NCBI GenBank assembly: GCA_027066355.1
Contig: JAMONW010000163.1
Location: 1 to 5,858, forward strand
Direction: 5' to 3'
Length of the DNA stretch: 5,858 nucleotides
DNA from: Campylobacteraceae bacterium
Lineage (GTDB): Bacteria; Campylobacterota; Campylobacteria; Campylobacterales; Sulfurovaceae
A program made the translations under genes and the position numbers. Below are positions 4,134 to 5,858 of this stretch, in pieces (position 1 is the first letter of the stretch; each line of letters opens with the position of its first letter). Under the pieces are notes generated by a model, which saw only the letters and a program-made list of their open reading frames with translations, ran no database searches and was not told where the DNA came from.

Positions 4134-5540
4134 TTATGAAGCCTTCGCTTTTAATTTTTCTGCTTTTGCAATAACCTCGTCAATTCCTGCAACCATGTAG
4201 AATGCTGCTTCTGGAAGGTCATCATACTTACCTTCTAAGATACCTTTAAAGCTCTTAATTGTATCTTCAAGTGTTACATAAACTCCTGGACTTCCAGTGA
4301 AAACTTCTGCAACATGGAATGGTTGAGATAGGAATTTCTCAATTTTTCTTGCTCTCTCAACTGTATTTTTATCCTCTTCAGATAATTCATCCATACCAAG
4401 AATTGCAATAATATCTTGTAAATCTTTATATTTTTGTAAAATAGCTTGAACACCACGAGCAACTTCATAATGCTCTTGTCCAATAATTACAGGGTCAAGC
4501 ATTCTACTAGTTGAATCTAGTGGGTCAACTGCTGGATAGATACCTTTTTCTGCAATTGCACGGTTTAGAACTGTTGTTGCGTCTAAGTGGGCAAATACAG
4601 AAGCAGGAGCTGGGTCTGTTAAGTCATCTGCTGGAACATAAACAGCTTGAACAGATGTAATTGAACCAGTTTTTGTAGATGTAATTCTCTCTTGCAATTT
4701 ACCCATTTCACTAGCAAGTGTAGGTTGATAACCAACCGCACTTGGAATTCTTCCTAAAAGCGCAGACATCTCAGCACCAGATTGTGCAAATCTAAAGATG
4801 TTATCAATAAACATCAATACATCAAGACCTTTTTCATCACGGAAATACTCTGCCATTGTAAGACCAGTAAGTGCAATTCTATTTCTTGCTCCTGGAGGCT
4901 CACTCATTTGACCATAACACAAAGCAACTTTATCAAGAACATTTGACTCTTTCATTTCATAGTAAAGGTCATTACCCTCTCTTGTTCTCTCACCAACACC
5001 AGCAAATACAGAGTAACCACTATGTTTCATTGCAACATTGTTAATAAGCTCCATAATAATAACTGTTTTACCAACACCAGCACCACCAAATAGTCCTACT
5101 TTACCACCCTTTGCATATGGAGCAAGAAGGTCAACTACTTTAATACCTGTTTCAAAAACTTCTGTTTTTGTGCTTTGTTCATCTAGTGGTGGTGGAGTTC
5201 TATGAATTGACCACTTTTCGCCACCTTCAACTTGTTCACCACCATCAATAGTATCACCAATAACATTAAAGATTCTTCCAAGAACTTGCTCACCAACTGG
5301 CACTTTAATAGGAGCGCCTGTAGCTTTTACCTCTTGTCCTCTAACTAAACCTTCACTCATATCCATTGCAATAGTTCTTACACGGTTATCACCTAATTGT
5401 ATTGCAACTTCTAAAATCAACTTTAATTCTTTATCATCAAATAAAACAGTAGTTTCTAGTGCTTCATTAATCTCTGGAAGGTAGTCGCTAAATTCAACAT
5501 CAACAACTGGTCCCATAACTTGAATAATCTTACCTATCAT
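4134..5540 (-). CDS. atpD: ATP synthase F1 beta subunit (catalytic)
   Basis: A full-length 468-residue protein. It binds ADP and phosphate and makes ATP at the catalytic sites of the F1 head as the gamma shaft turns. Visible motifs: Walker A GGAGVGKT at 152-159 with Lys158 and Thr159; GERTREGNDLYYEM at 183-196 with the catalytic Glu184 and Arg185; Walker B VLMFIDNIFR at 241-250 with Asp246; the alpha/beta family signature PAVDPLDSTS at 336-345; and the DELSEED loop at 384-390 that contacts gamma. The N-terminal beta-barrel is intact (IGKIIQVMGPVVDVEF). The ATG at 5538-5540 has AGGGAG (5548-5553) at 7-nt spacing. It is 16 bp after atpG and 13 bp before atpC. A short reading frame on the same strand at 4274-4483, in another frame, is a shadow. 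Confidence 0.99.
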   Translation of the reverse strand: MIGKIIQVMGPVVDVEFSDYLPEINEALETTVLFDDKELKLILEVAIQLGDNRVRTIAMDMSEGLVRGQEVKATGAPIKVPVGEQVLGRIFNVIGDTIDGGEQVEGGEKWSIHRTPPPLDEQSTKTEVFETGIKVVDLLAPYAKGGKVGLFGGAGVGKTVIIMELINNVAMKHSGYSVFAGVGERTREGNDLYYEMKESNVLDKVALCYGQMSEPPGARNRIALTGLTMAEYFRDEKGLDVLMFIDNIFRFAQSGAEMSALLGRIPSAVGYQPTLASEMGKLQERITSTKTGSITSVQAVYVPADDLTDPAPASVFAHLDATTVLNRAIAEKGIYPAVDPLDSTSRMLDPVIIGQEHYEVARGVQAILQKYKDLQDIIAILGMDELSEEDKNTVERARKIEKFLSQPFHVAEVFTGSPGVYVTLEDTIKSFKGILEGKYDDLPEAAFYMVAGIDEVIAKAEKLKAKAS

Positions 5541-5556
5541 TATCTATCTCCCTTTC

Positions 5557-5858
5557 TTATTTCATAGATTCAACACCACTAATAATCTCTATTAGCTCTG
5601 TTGTAATTGCTTCTTGTCTTGCTTTGTTATATTTAACACTCAAACTCTTAACCATCTCTTTTGCATTATTTGTAGCTGCATCCATTGCTTGCATTCTAGC
5701 ACCATGCTCTGCTGCTAAAGAGTCTATTAATGAGTAGTATATTGTATATTCAATATATCTATTAATTAACTCTTCTAATAATGAGTCATCATCAGGCTCC
5801 ATCTCTAACTCTGAAGTAGAAACTGCTTTTGGTTCAAACTCACTTGGATCAAGTGGTA
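5557..5858 (-). CDS. atpG: ATP synthase F1 gamma subunit, C-terminal part (cut by right edge)
   Basis: The last 99 residues of gamma, the rotor shaft joining the c-ring to the catalytic head. The frame stays open to the window edge, so the Met codon at 5800-5802 is internal and not the start; the family is about 290 residues long. The diagnostic segment is EHGARMQAMDAATNNAKEMV, followed by the terminal helix element ITTELIEIISGVESMK, which forms the top of the shaft inside the alpha3beta3 ring. Val follows the conserved ISG where many homologues have Ala. Upstream of these lies an acidic stretch (ELEMEPDDDSLLEE). The TAA is 16 bp before atpD. It is the most upstream gene seen of the cluster; atpA and the remaining subunit genes are expected beyond the edge. 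Confidence 0.97.
   Translation of the reverse strand, partial: PLDPSEFEPKAVSTSELEMEPDDDSLLEELINRYIEYTIYYSLIDSLAAEHGARMQAMDAATNNAKEMVKSLSVKYNKARQEAITTELIEIISGVESMK

Noticed and set aside
4274..4483. 69-codon minus-strand reading frame within atpD
   Set aside because: It lies wholly inside the coding sequence of the highly conserved atpD in another frame, and its product has no recognisable feature.
5800..5802. ATG as the start of a separate small gene before atpD
   Set aside because: The frame is open beyond it to the window edge and the product is the gamma subunit C-terminus, so this Met is internal.

Overview
The window is AT-rich and reads as chromosomal DNA of a member of the Campylobacterota (former Epsilonproteobacteria). 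The main reason is the gene order on the minus strand: atpG, atpD and atpC are followed without a break by an ExbB/TolQ proton channel gene, an ExbD/TolR gene and a TolA/TonB-like gene. From general knowledge this linkage of the ATP synthase operon to Tol/Exb genes is typical of that phylum (Helicobacter, Sulfurimonas and relatives). The genus cannot be fixed from the sequence.

Layout, left to right. (1) Positions 1-371 hold the end of an unrecognised plus-strand gene, cut by the window edge. (2) A 10-bp perfect stem-loop lies at its end, between it and the convergent minus-strand gene at 407-904, which encodes a GSP17M/YflT-like glycine-rich stress-type protein. (3) The 205-bp divergent intergenic region 905-1109 contains promoter-like elements and an unusual run of five close inverted repeats. 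(4) An unrecognised, very acidic plus-strand protein is encoded at 1110-1778. (5) The 123-bp convergent spacer 1779-1901 holds an imperfect hairpin and a sequence resembling an insertion-sequence end. (6) From 1902 to the right edge everything is one minus-strand cluster, read right to left: atpG (partial), atpD, atpC, exbB/tolQ, exbD/tolR, then after a 127-bp gap a tolA/tonB-like gene with a GTG start.

How the genes work together: AtpG, AtpD and AtpC are the gamma, beta and epsilon subunits of the F1 sector, which makes ATP from the proton gradient. ExbB/TolQ and ExbD/TolR form an inner-membrane proton channel that spends the same gradient to energise the TolA/TonB-like protein, which reaches across the periplasm to the outer membrane. 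The spacings (16, 13, 2 and -1 bp) suggest one transcript and translational coupling up to exbD; the gap before the tolA-like gene could carry its own promoter.

The right two thirds is conserved core. The less ordinary features are the left end (two unrecognised proteins), the absence of tolB and pal after the tolA-like gene, the dyad cluster at 946-1042, and the lack of the usual His in the TolA/TonB membrane helix. I did not find convincing evidence of a new multi-gene system here.
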